DNA of 27,521 nucleotides. Source: Neomoorella mulderi (GTDB lineage Bacteria; Bacillota; DSM-521; Neomoorellales; Neomoorellaceae). How positions within the stretch are numbered: position 1 is the first letter of the stretch; the number at the start of each line of letters is the position of its first letter. The DNA lies in contig DRZV01000088.1 of NCBI GenBank assembly GCA_011375465.1, forward strand, positions 1 through 27,521. The letters run 5' to 3'. A model generated the notes under the pieces. The model saw only the letters and a program-made list of their open reading frames with translations. It was not told the DNA's origin and did not search any database. Shown here one piece after another: positions 15,700 through 24,179 of the stretch. The position numbers were made by a program, and so were the translations under genes.

Positions 15700-16269
15700 T
15701 CACGGCGAAATACCTCTTTCATCTATTTCCCGGGAATATAGAATTTTATAGATCCGGTAGTCCCTGAGCACCTGCCGGGTAAATTCCCTGGTCTCAGGGA
15801 AGGGTATCTTTTCTAAGGTTTTGCCGTCCCACAGACCCCGATCCAGCCAGTTTCTTACATGCCCCTTGCCCCCATTATAGGCAGCCAGGGCTGGGGGCAG
15901 TTCTCCGAATTCCTCCAGCAGAGAGGAAAGATACCATGTGCCCAGACGGAGGTTGTATTCTGGATCGTAGAGCTTTTCCGGCTCATAAGGCAGGCCCAGT
16001 TTACGCGCTGCCATCTGGGCTGTCTCGGGCATGAGCTGCATAAGACCGCAAGCCCCCTGGGAAGAACGGGCTCGGGGGTAGAATCTGCTCTCCACCCTGA
16101 TTACCGCTGCCACCAACAGGGGATCGATCCCTTCCCGGGTAGAACATTCTAAGATCAAATCCCGGTAGGGAAGGGGATATAGAAATCGGGCCACCTTAGG
16201 CACTGACCATAAAAAAATCAGCAGGATCAACCACCAAAAGAGCTTTATCCGCAAACCTCTATACCTCAC
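15700..16269 (-). CDS. membrane-anchored soluble lytic transglycosylase domain protein
   Basis: The protein would cleave the MurNAc-GlcNAc bond of peptidoglycan outside the membrane. Of 189 residues, one N-terminal helix (about 8-30) anchors it and residues 38-175 form an SLT domain. The catalytic Glu60 is in RVESRFYPRARS, followed by GACGLMQLMPETA, LYDPEYNLRLGTWYL and the motif ALAAYNGG. It is full-length for the short clostridial type that follows coaE. The start is GTG at 16269 with a poor ribosome site, 10 bases after the coaE stop, so translational coupling is likely. Confidence 0.88.
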   Translation of the reverse strand: MRYRGLRIKLFWWLILLIFLWSVPKVARFLYPLPYRDLILECSTREGIDPLLVAAVIRVESRFYPRARSSQGACGLMQLMPETAQMAARKLGLPYEPEKLYDPEYNLRLGTWYLSSLLEEFGELPPALAAYNGGKGHVRNWLDRGLWDGKTLEKIPFPETREFTRQVLRDYRIYKILYSREIDERGISP

Positions 16270-16279
16270 TTCTCAACGC

Positions 16280-16894
16280 TTACCCCCGGAAACGCTTGAG
16301 GCTCTGCCATGCCTCCCATACCGCGGCCCGGGTAGCTTCCAGGCTGGTGCCGGTGAAAATCACCCTATGGGCATAGGGCAACCTTTCCCCATCTTCCATC
16401 TGGGCCCCCATCCGATTTTGGGCCTCTTCCAGGGTCAAATTGCTTCTAGCCAGAAGACGCCTGAGGCGTGTCTCAGGAGGAGCCGTGACCACCCAAATAA
16501 GATCCACCAGGTCTTGAAACCCCGCTTCTATCAAAAGGGGGGCCTCGATCACCACTATGCACTGGGGATCTTCCCTTTTAAGCCGCTCCAGCTCCTGTAT
16601 TACCCTCTCCTTTATGCGGGGATGGGTGATGGCGTTTAAAAGCTTTCTGGCAGAAGGGTCCTTAAATACTATCCTGCCTAAAGCCCGCCGGTCTATATGC
16701 CCGTCAGGCGCCAGTATGCCCTTCCCAAAGGCGCACACCATATCGTGATAAGCCGGCTGGCTGGGAAGGACCACTTCCCTGGCTATTTGGTCTGTATCTA
16801 TTACCCGCGCCCCCCATTCCTTTAGAAAGCCCGCCACCGTACTCTTACCGCTGGCTATACCTCCGGTGAGACCTATAACCAGCATCTTCCCCAT
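16280..16894 (-). CDS. coaE: dephospho-CoA kinase
   Basis: CoaE phosphorylates the 3'-hydroxyl of dephospho-CoA, the last step of coenzyme A synthesis. It has 204 residues. The P-loop is GLTGGIASGKST (8-19), followed by ARVIDTDQIAREV and ITHPRIKERV, then EAPLLIEAG and a lid region with RLRRLLARSNLT. The start at 16894 has AAAAGGG almost touching it. The ATG three codons later (16885) has GGATGGGG at better spacing, so the true start may be MLVIGL. It is intact, lying 10 bases after the broken fpg in the polA-fpg-coaE operon, which shows the operon itself is still under selection. Confidence 0.93.
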   Translation of the reverse strand: MGKMLVIGLTGGIASGKSTVAGFLKEWGARVIDTDQIAREVVLPSQPAYHDMVCAFGKGILAPDGHIDRRALGRIVFKDPSARKLLNAITHPRIKERVIQELERLKREDPQCIVVIEAPLLIEAGFQDLVDLIWVVTAPPETRLRRLLARSNLTLEEAQNRMGAQMEDGERLPYAHRVIFTGTSLEATRAAVWEAWQSLKRFRG

Positions 16895-16904
16895 CCCTTT
16901 TATT

Positions 16905-17722
16905 TTATTTTTGACATTCGGGACAGAATACGGCAGTCCTGCCGGCTATTTTTATTTTAAACAGCGCATGACCACACCGGAAACAGGGCTGTCCCCCCCT
17001 TCCGTAAACCTTAAGGTAGTCCTGGTTCCCCCCTTCCCTGCCCTGACCGTCCACATAATCCCGAAAGGTGGTCCCCCTGTGGTCTATGCCCTGGAGCAGC
17101 ACCTCCCTGAGGGATCCATGAAGCCGGGCCAGCTCTTCCCGGTTCAGGCTAGAGGCAGGCCGCAACGGATGGATTCCAGCCCTGTGGAGGGCTTCATCGG
17201 CATAGATGTTGCCCCCCCGCTCACCAGGCGCTAATCCAGCAAAAGGGACTTTATGGGACGTTTTCTTGCCCGGGTCACGGCCTCTAAAAATTCCAGGGTA
17301 AAGTTGGCTTCCAAGGGTTCCGGGCTCAGGTCTTTCAGGCCAGACCTCTCCCACACTTCCTCCCTTCTGCCTCCATACAGCCTTCCGAAACGCCTCACGT
17401 CTTGCCACATGAGGAAATGCCCGTCTTCTAGACTGAAAACCACATGGGTGTGGGGCGGGAGCAGGTAAGAATGCCGGAGCAACAATTTGCCTGTCATACC
17501 AAAACGGAACACCAGAAGGATCTGGCCTTCCAGCTGGAAAATCAGGCTTTTGCCCCGCCGGTGCAGATCTAAAATTCCCCTGCCCGTGAGTAGGGGGCAA
17601 AACCTTTCCGGCAGGGGATAAGCCACCACTTCAGGGGTGAACAATTCGACCTTAGCTATACGTTTTCCCTTTAAATGGTATAAACTCCTCCTGATGGTCT
17701 CCACTTCCGGCAGTTCCGGTAT
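16905..17722 (-). pseudogene. fpg: formamidopyrimidine-DNA glycosylase, three lesions
   Basis: Fpg (MutM) removes 8-oxoguanine and uses its N-terminal proline as nucleophile. The coding trace is complete but broken three times. The expected ATG before PELPEVETIRR is ATA (17722-17720), correctly spaced behind AGAGGAG. A conserved Gln in LLLDQRLVSGGGN is TAG (17231-17233). A run of seven C on the plus strand (17212-17218) must be eight to continue into GNIYADEALHRAGIHPLRPA. With these undone the protein is 272 residues, the normal size, with the PE N-terminus, the basic loop RRGKSL and the zinc finger CFRC-(x16)-CPEC all present. Frame pieces from 17704 and 17600 are remnants. It begins 3 bases after the polA stop. 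An intact paralogue may exist elsewhere. Confidence 0.85.
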
Positions 17723-17725
17723 ATT

Positions 17726-20368
17726 TCATATCTCCTCTAAAGGTTGCATATCGTACCAATTGGGTCCCCATTTCAATTCCACCTTGAGGGGAACCCGCAA
17801 CTTCACCGCCCCTTCCATCTCTCCCTTTACCACCTCGGCCACGGGCAGCAATATTTTCTGGGGCACGTCCAGGATCAGCTCATCGTGGACTTGAAGGATC
17901 AGTTTGGCTTCAGGGAACTCCTTTTCCAGGCGCTTGAAGAGCTTTACCATGGCCACCTTTATTATGTCAGCAGCGCTCCCCTGGATGGGGGTGTTCATGG
18001 CCACCCTCTCCCCGAAACTGCGCACGTTATAGTTGGGGCTGAAGAGTTCCGGGATATAACGCCTCCTGCCCAGGATGGTGGTGACGTATCCGTCCAGGCG
18101 GGCTTGATTCACCACCCTGTCCAGATACTCTTTGACCTTGGGGTAACGCTGGAAATAGCGTTCTACATATTCGTGGGCTTCGCTCCGGCTGATACCCAGC
18201 TCCCTGCTCAGACCGAAATCGCTGATGCCGTAGATTATACCGAAATTTACTGCTTTGGCCCGCCGACGGAGGAGGGGGGTCACCTCTTCCAGGGGTACGC
18301 CGAAGACCTCGGCCGCCGTTCGGGTGTGGATATCTTCCCCCTCCATGAACGACCGGATCAGGCCCTCGTCCTGAGAGAGGTGGGCCAGGATCCTCAGCTC
18401 TATCTGGGAGTAGTCCCCGGAGAGCAGAACCCTATCCGGGCTCCGGGGGATAAATATCTTCCTCAGCTGGCGGCCCACCTCTAAACGTATGGGTATATTC
18501 TGGAGGTTGGGCTCGCTGCTGGAAAGCCTACCGGTGGCGGTCACGGTCTGATTGAAAGTGGTATGCAGGGTCCGGGTCGAGGGGTTCACCAGGGCCTTAA
18601 TCCCCTCCACGTAGGTGGACTTCAGCTTGGCCAGCTGCCTGTATTCCAGCAGTTTCACTGCAATGGGGTGTTTTTCCGCCAGCTCTTCCAAAACTTCGCT
18701 ATCGGTGGAAAAACCTGTTTTAGTCTTTTTGAGGGGCGGCAGACCCAGCTTTTCAAAAAGCACCACCGCCAGCTGGCGGGGAGAATTTATGTTAAACCGC
18801 TCCCCAGCCAGTTGGTAGATCTCTTCGCTCAGGGTTTCGATTTGGCTTTCCAGCTCTTTCCCTATAGCTTCCAAGGTTTCCAGGTCCACCGTTACGCCGT
18901 ATATTTCCATTTCCCCCAGAACCCGGGTTAAGGGCAGTTCCACTTCCCGGTAAAGCCTCTCCATTCCCGCCAGCTGCAATTTGGTCAGCAAATTCTGGTG
19001 TAAAAAGCGGATGGCGCTGGCCTTTTGGCCCAAATCCCGGTGCAGATCCCCCTCTTCCACCAGGGCCCAATCCAGGTGGGTCAGGCACAGCTGGGGCAGA
19101 TCATAGCTGGAGGCGGTGGGGTTGAGGAGATAACCAGCTATCATGGTATCTCCCCCGGGATCTCCCACCTGAGCCCCGGCCTGCCGCAAGGATACCATGG
19201 CGGCTTTGGCATCGTGATATAACGGCTCCGCGGTGAGAAGGGGTTGGAGCTTTTCCGCCAGGATCCTTCCTTCTCCCCGGGAACCCAACCAGGCCCCAGC
19301 CCCCTTTTCCCAGGATAGGCCCACCCCCAAAGGGGGAGCCTCTAGGTAGTTGGGGGTTTCCCAAGCAAAGGATAAAACCACCTCGGTTCCTTTCAGTTCT
19401 TCAACCAGGGTTTCTAATTCCTGTAATCCCAACTTAGTAACTGGGGGTATTTCTATCCGGGTTTTGGTCAGCTGGGGGGGCGGCTGGTGCTTCTCCCCCA
19501 TCTCTTTCAATATCTCCTTTATCAGGCTGTTGAATTCCAGCTGCTTATAAAGCTTCAGGATGGCCCCATAATCGGGGGAACACCTCCGGGCCTTTTCCCA
19601 CTCCAGTTCCACTGGAACATCCCTCTGGATGGTAGCCAGCTTTTTGGCCAGCAATACCTGATCCCGGTATGCCTTCAAGTTCTCCCTTATTTTTTTGTTC
19701 TTTATCTCTTCCAGATGGGCCAGCACTTCTTCTACGCTGCCATACTGACGTATCAGCTGCAGGGCTGTCTTTTCTCCTATCCCCGGCACGCCGGGGATGT
19801 TGTCGGAGGGGTCCCCCATAAGGGCTTTGACATCGATCAACTGATGGGGCTTAATTCCATATCTTTCCTCTACCGCCCTAAGATCGTACGTTTCTGTTTC
19901 AGTTGTACCCCGCCGCATCAATAGGACCTTGACCCCTTCTTCCACCAGCTGGAGGGCATCCCGGTCACCGGTGAGGATAAGGACTTCCGGGCCCGCCTCT
20001 TTTCCCTTTTTGGCCAGCGTCCCTATGATGTCGTCGGCTTCATAGCCCTCTTTTTCGTAAAGGGGAAATCCCCAAGCTGCCACCAGTTCCTTTACCAAAG
20101 CGAACTGGGGTCTGAGTTCTGGAGCCGTCTCCGGCCGGGTTCCCTTATAATCCTGATAAAGGCCGGTGCGGAAGCTCACCTTGCTGTGGTCAAAGGCCAC
20201 CACCACATACTGAGGATCTACAGTGGCCAAGGCTTTCTGGAGCATGTTGGCAAAACCGAAGACCGCGTTGGTCTGAATACCCGTGCTGGTCTGTAAGGGG
20301 GGCAGGGCGTGAAAGGCTCGGTGGATTATGCTGTTGGCGTCTATCAGGAGGAGCTTTTCTCTGGCCAT
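17726..20368 (-). CDS. polA: DNA polymerase I
   Basis: PolA fills gaps and removes RNA primers during replication and repair. It has 880 residues. The 5' nuclease domain (about 1-290) has LLLIDANSIIHRAFHALP, GYEADDIIG, LTGDRDALQLV and GVPGIGEKTA. The middle domain (about 300-480) is a 3'-5' exonuclease fold without the catalytic acids: motif I reads LSFAWET instead of DTE, so proofreading is unlikely, as in Bacillus and Thermus enzymes. The polymerase domain has motif A SGDYSQIELRILAHLS, motif B RRRAKAVNFGIIYG and motif C LQVHDELILDV. The start ATG has an AAGGTG site. The gene contains G6 and G7 runs (plus strand 18274-18279, 19474-19480) that are in frame, unlike those in the broken genes. 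Confidence 0.96.
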   Translation of the reverse strand: MAREKLLLIDANSIIHRAFHALPPLQTSTGIQTNAVFGFANMLQKALATVDPQYVVVAFDHSKVSFRTGLYQDYKGTRPETAPELRPQFALVKELVAAWGFPLYEKEGYEADDIIGTLAKKGKEAGPEVLILTGDRDALQLVEEGVKVLLMRRGTTETETYDLRAVEERYGIKPHQLIDVKALMGDPSDNIPGVPGIGEKTALQLIRQYGSVEEVLAHLEEIKNKKIRENLKAYRDQVLLAKKLATIQRDVPVELEWEKARRCSPDYGAILKLYKQLEFNSLIKEILKEMGEKHQPPPQLTKTRIEIPPVTKLGLQELETLVEELKGTEVVLSFAWETPNYLEAPPLGVGLSWEKGAGAWLGSRGEGRILAEKLQPLLTAEPLYHDAKAAMVSLRQAGAQVGDPGGDTMIAGYLLNPTASSYDLPQLCLTHLDWALVEEGDLHRDLGQKASAIRFLHQNLLTKLQLAGMERLYREVELPLTRVLGEMEIYGVTVDLETLEAIGKELESQIETLSEEIYQLAGERFNINSPRQLAVVLFEKLGLPPLKKTKTGFSTDSEVLEELAEKHPIAVKLLEYRQLAKLKSTYVEGIKALVNPSTRTLHTTFNQTVTATGRLSSSEPNLQNIPIRLEVGRQLRKIFIPRSPDRVLLSGDYSQIELRILAHLSQDEGLIRSFMEGEDIHTRTAAEVFGVPLEEVTPLLRRRAKAVNFGIIYGISDFGLSRELGISRSEAHEYVERYFQRYPKVKEYLDRVVNQARLDGYVTTILGRRRYIPELFSPNYNVRSFGERVAMNTPIQGSAADIIKVAMVKLFKRLEKEFPEAKLILQVHDELILDVPQKILLPVAEVVKGEMEGAVKLRVPLKVELKWGPNWYDMQPLEEI

Positions 20369-20553
20369 GGTTCACCTTCTTCGTCCTGTACTCTATACTA
20401 TTTTAACGCCTTAAGTTGAAGGGAACAACGCGGACACTCTTTTAAAACTGAAGAAATCCTTCCCTCACCCTGGAAGATTTATGGAAAAAATTCTATAAGA
20501 ATCTTGGCCCGCAGCCAAGGCTAAGCCCCTAGGGCCTGTATTAATAATAAGAA

Positions 20554-20585
20554 CCCCCTGACGTTCTTTTTTAACTGTCAGGGGG
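20554..20585 (-). terminator. terminator of tRNA-Leu(CAA)
   Basis: CCCCCTGAC (20554-20562) and GTCAGGGGG (20577-20585) form a perfect 9-bp stem with a 14-base A/T-rich loop. On the minus strand TTCTTATTATT follows. It ends the tRNA transcript before the polA promoter region. Confidence 0.8.
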
Positions 20586-20599
20586 CTATCCCGTTTTGA

Positions 20600-20688
<89 letters not shown>

Positions 20689-20698
20689 TCGCCTTTAT

Positions 20699-20727
20699 AT
20701 TTTAACAAAAAGAAAGGCCCTTTACAA
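20699..20727 (-). promoter_or_regulatory. promoter of tRNA-Leu(CAA)
   Basis: On the minus strand TTGTAA (20722-20727), a 17-base spacer and TAAAAT (20699-20704) end 10 bases before the tRNA 5' end. Confidence 0.7.
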
Positions 20728-20827
20728 GGGATTTGCAGGTCTAACTATGTTAAAAAAGTTTTGCCTTCCTCTTCCCGGGTTTTACGTGTTAAAATAACTG
20801 GAGATCGAAAAATCACGGGAGGTCAAG

Positions 20828-21752
20828 ATGATGGTGAAAAAGATGGCTTTCCTCCTGCTGGCCTCCCTTTTATCCCTCCTCATTGGGGGGATAACTTTTT
20901 TGCCTTTACAGCAACCACAAGCCGGCCCCCGGGTCTTCAGGGACCATAACCGGGGATCCCTCAGAGCCCTCTCGGCTAGAACACCATCCCCCTAGGGTGT
21001 TTTACAGGGATAAGGTGGTGGTCTTGATGTATCACCACCTGGATCCCCAGGAAAAATCGGGTGTGATCATTTCCCCCCAAAGATTTTCAGCCCATTTGGA
21101 CATGCTTCAAAGGGAAGGCTACACGGCCATCAGCCTGGAAGATCTCTATGGTTTTTTACAAGGAGAAAGAGCCGTCCCTCCCAATGCGGTGCTGATAACC
21201 TTTGACGACGGCTATGAGAGCGTGTATCGTTATACCTTCCCCGAGATGAAAAAGAGAAACATGCCGGGGGTGTCCTTTGCCATAACCGCCTTCATGGGGC
21301 AGAAACCCTATCTTATATCCCATTATACCTGGGCCCAGGCCAGGGAAATGGAGGAGAAGGGGGTAATCACCCAATCCCATATCCATGATCTTCACCGCTA
21401 CGGCATCCTGGCCAATGGGCAGAGGGGACCCATGCTGGCTGGGCCTTTGCAGGGACAAACCCGGGAGGAGTTCAAAGAGATGGTATTCCTAGACCTTCTG
21501 CGCTCCCGCAGGGAGATGGAAAGAAACCTGCACCACCCCGTTTACGCCCTGGCCTTGCCCTATGGAGTGGCCTCCCCCCCTGCCATAGAGGCGGCCAGAG
21601 AGGCAGGATACAGGCTGGTTTTCACCATAGAAGAAGGGGCGGTCCACCGGCACACCAACCCTTTGCGCCTCCCCCGGATAAATGCCGGCTGCCCCTCTGT
21701 TACCCCTGAGAAACTCCATCGAATCATACAAAGGGCAGCCGGTGTAGAGTGA
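20828..21752 (+). pseudogene. secreted polysaccharide deacetylase, probable frameshift after the signal peptide
   Basis: NodB-family esterases remove N-acetyl groups from cell-wall or capsule glycans. ATG 20828 or 20831 follows GGGAGGT and begins MMVKKMAFLLLASLLSLLIG, a clear signal peptide, but this frame stops at TAG 20993. The catalytic domain is in the next frame: VVLMYHHLDP, ITFDDGYESVYRYTFPEMKK (motif with the catalytic Asp), QSHIHDLH (metal histidines), LALPYG and RLPRINA. Removing one C from the C5 run at 20926-20930 joins the two through QAGPGSSGTITGDPSEPSRL and gives 307 residues. As written, the domain could only start at GTG 20997, without a ribosome site or secretion signal. The gene may be recently broken, phase-variable, or misread. 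Several relatives act in sporulation or in spore cortex modification. Confidence 0.65.
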
Positions 21753-21790
21753 GCCGGAAAACCCCGAGGAAAAAAGCAAAAAAAGACGAT

Positions 21791-22231
21791 TTATCCTCCC
21801 CCTCCCCGCCATCCATGGCGCCAACAGTGCCCCTTGCCCGGGAAGGGGGAGGTATCGGGGCTGCCACAGCGGGGACAACACCCCCCCTCCTCCTGGCCCA
21901 ACCACCGATAGCCGCAAGCCGGACAGAAAAGGGGGACGCCTTCGAAGTGGTATATACCCCCTTCCACCCGGATGGCCTTGCCGTGGATCAAGGCGTCGGC
22001 TACCTTGCTCCGGGCGGCGCTGAGGATCCGGAAAAAAGTGGGGCGTGATACCCCCATCCTCTCGGCACACTCCTCCTGTTCCAACCCCTCGAGATCCCTC
22101 AGCCTTATGGCCTCCAGCTCTTCCACGGCCAGCACCACTTCTTCCAGCTGGCTCAGGGGCACAGCTGCCGGCTTAAAATAAGTAAAAGTTGGCACAAAGC
22201 TTACCCGCCGCCTTTTGGGTGGTCTAGGCAT
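21791..22231 (-). CDS. UPF0251/DUF134 DNA-binding protein
   Basis: This 146-residue protein is of the DUF134 family. It starts MPRPPKRRRVSFVPTFTYFK and has the family core LEAIRLRDLEGLEQEECAER followed by MGVSRPTFFRILSAARSKVA, a sigma-70 region-4-like helix-turn-helix. The C-terminus carries two CPxCG-type pairs (CPACG and CPRCG), likely a zinc ribbon, then a Gly-rich end. Members are predicted regulators, often near iron-sulfur or metal-related genes; no target is suggested here. ATG 22231 has GAGGAG upstream. It follows the NodB-like gene on the same strand after 58 bases and may be in the same transcript. It converges on the deacetylase gene with 38 bases between stops. Confidence 0.85.
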   Translation of the reverse strand: MPRPPKRRRVSFVPTFTYFKPAAVPLSQLEEVVLAVEELEAIRLRDLEGLEQEECAERMGVSRPTFFRILSAARSKVADALIHGKAIRVEGGIYHFEGVPLFCPACGYRWLGQEEGGCCPRCGSPDTSPFPGKGHCWRHGWRGGGG

Positions 22232-22289
22232 AAGCTTCTCCTCGCTTTCCCCTTTCTCCCTTGCATGATAACCCCAATACTCCCTTATG

Positions 22290-24053
22290 TCAACGGAAAC
22301 GGGGAGAGAGGATCTTTACCACTATCTCCTTTTCCGCCTCTGCTCCGGTGACCGTCACATAAAGCCATTCCCCTTCCCGGACGTACTTTAAATGGCTCCC
22401 CAGCACCCTACAGGGATGATCTCCCACATAAAGGGCCACGGTTATATCCCGCAAGCCCTCCGGGTTCTTTAGATTTATCCTCCACATGGAGGAAGAGCGT
22501 CTGAATTCCATCTCTGTCTTTTCGTGACGGCTTAAAAAATCTGCCACCCGGCTCATGGACCAGGCCAGAAGCCTCCCCTGCCTTCTCCCCTTATCCATAC
22601 GCTCTGACAGGTACTTCAAGGCTTCCAAGGCGTATCTACCGGCATTGGGATGGGTATATATCAGGCGGGCCACCCTTTCTTTTTCTATGAAGCCCATCAG
22701 GTTTCCATACCAGGCCTTTATCTCCTCCAGGGGCACCCGCGCCGCCATCAGCTCTTCCAAACAGGCATACTCCCTGTAAGGGGTTACCGGGAAAGACCAC
22801 AGCCTCCCGCTGATCTGTTGGCCTTGCAGGAAACTGCGGGTGGGGCTTGAACCCGTATGCCCTGGGCTATAGTAGGCCACTATTCCATGTTCTTCCAGCC
22901 AACGGTTTACAAAGGGGGGATGATGCCCTACCGGCGCGCTGTATTCCAAAACCGGTTTACCTGTTATGGAGGAAAGGGCCTCCCGATTACGCGCCAGATA
23001 ATACCAGACCTGTTCCCGGGGAAACACTTCCAGGTACTCAGCGAAATAGTTGTGAATCCACCCTCCATGGGAACCGATGGCCCCATACTTTTGTAATAGC
23101 TCCACCCAGGGCCGCCCCTTCCCCTCGGCGTCGAAGCCGCACCCGTCCCCGGGCCTGTAAATATCAGGACCAGCGGTGATATGGATGGAATATTCCAATC
23201 CCCTGCGGAAAATCCCCTCCCTGGGCATGGCCCCCAGGGGCCTGATGTGGGCATTGCTGTCCACATGGAGGTTGAACACCAAACAGCCCTTCCCCTGAGG
23301 AGTATTCACCACCTTGGGGAGACGGGCAACCTTGATTAAAAAGGTCCTCAGAACTGAACGGAAGGGCAGGTCATCGGACATGTATTTGTAAAACCCCAGA
23401 GGTGCATTTATGTAAAAGACCTTCCCCCCTCTGGGGTAGCTTTTGACAAGGATAACAGGACAGCCCTGGCCCTCGTCAGCCACCACCTCAGCGCCTTCCG
23501 CCCTGATCGGCAGATGGCGGTACTTTAAACGCCCATATCCATAGCTGGTGACATACCACTCTTCGTCGGTTTTTCCTGGGGTAATCCCCCAGAGAAGGGG
23601 GGCCTCTGGCGAGAGGAACCGCCAGTACCCCTCATGGGGACGGCCTTCCCCCTCTAGGACCGCCCCGGCCATCTCGGCCAAAAACTTTTTTCCCCTTTCG
23701 CAGTGGAGGCCGGCGTCATAGATCCATAAAAGCTGTCCCCCCTTTTCTACGTAATCCTTTAACAAGGAAAAGGACTCTTCTGAAAGGGCCTGCCCCTCGG
23801 GTAAAATCAGAGTGGGATAGAGGGCCACCAGATCCTCTACCCTACTCCCCCTCAGCACTTCCTCCCCTAACCTGGCCCAGGGGAAACCCTCTTCCCTTAA
23901 AACCCCCTCATAGGGTAGCGACCCCTCTTCCCCCTGCCCCAGCAGGCCCACCTTTACCGGATGGAACGCCTCTTCTCCAGGCTTAGAAGAGCCTATGGCC
24001 AAAAGGAGCAGGATGCTCAGAAAAAAGATAAACGCCCCTACAAACCATTTCAT
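22290..24053 (-). CDS. secreted amidotransferase-like plus NodB-like two-domain protein
   Basis: This is a 587-residue secreted or membrane-anchored protein. ATG 24053 with AAAGGAGA just upstream is chosen because it begins MKWFVGAFIFFLSILLLLAIG, a signal anchor; the frame is open 169 codons further upstream but that part overlaps minC and looks non-coding. Residues about 33-240 resemble a class I glutamine-amidotransferase-like fold (LPEGQALSEESFSLLKDYVE followed by KGGQLLWIYDAG). Residues about 260-500 resemble a NodB deacetylase, with variant motifs HVDSNAH (usual TFDDG), IGSHGGWIHN, EYSAPVGHHPP and LIYTHPNA. The last 80 residues look like a beta-sandwich. The substrate is unknown; an envelope glycan is likely. 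The histidines of the metal site seem present, but the first Asp-Asp is not standard. Confidence 0.6.
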   Translation of the reverse strand: MKWFVGAFIFFLSILLLLAIGSSKPGEEAFHPVKVGLLGQGEEGSLPYEGVLREEGFPWARLGEEVLRGSRVEDLVALYPTLILPEGQALSEESFSLLKDYVEKGGQLLWIYDAGLHCERGKKFLAEMAGAVLEGEGRPHEGYWRFLSPEAPLLWGITPGKTDEEWYVTSYGYGRLKYRHLPIRAEGAEVVADEGQGCPVILVKSYPRGGKVFYINAPLGFYKYMSDDLPFRSVLRTFLIKVARLPKVVNTPQGKGCLVFNLHVDSNAHIRPLGAMPREGIFRRGLEYSIHITAGPDIYRPGDGCGFDAEGKGRPWVELLQKYGAIGSHGGWIHNYFAEYLEVFPREQVWYYLARNREALSSITGKPVLEYSAPVGHHPPFVNRWLEEHGIVAYYSPGHTGSSPTRSFLQGQQISGRLWSFPVTPYREYACLEELMAARVPLEEIKAWYGNLMGFIEKERVARLIYTHPNAGRYALEALKYLSERMDKGRRQGRLLAWSMSRVADFLSRHEKTEMEFRRSSSMWRINLKNPEGLRDITVALYVGDHPCRVLGSHLKYVREGEWLYVTVTGAEAEKEIVVKILSPRFR

Positions 24054-24179
24054 TTTCTCCTTTCCCTCCCTGTTTTCTTTTATGGGATTTTTCTGAGGAA
24101 AAGTAGGATAAGGTGTGGGGCAGGAAAATAGCCTTTTAAGGCGAATCTTGTAGTAGATCAAAGACTGGAGGGCCTGAGG

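Noticed and set aside
124..17233. TAG reassigned to Gln (ambers in DUF1657 and fpg both replace Gln)
   Set aside because: Ferredoxin, phoU, mobB and speE all end with TAG at the expected family length, and the ferredoxin TAG is followed at once by a terminator, so TAG is a normal stop here.
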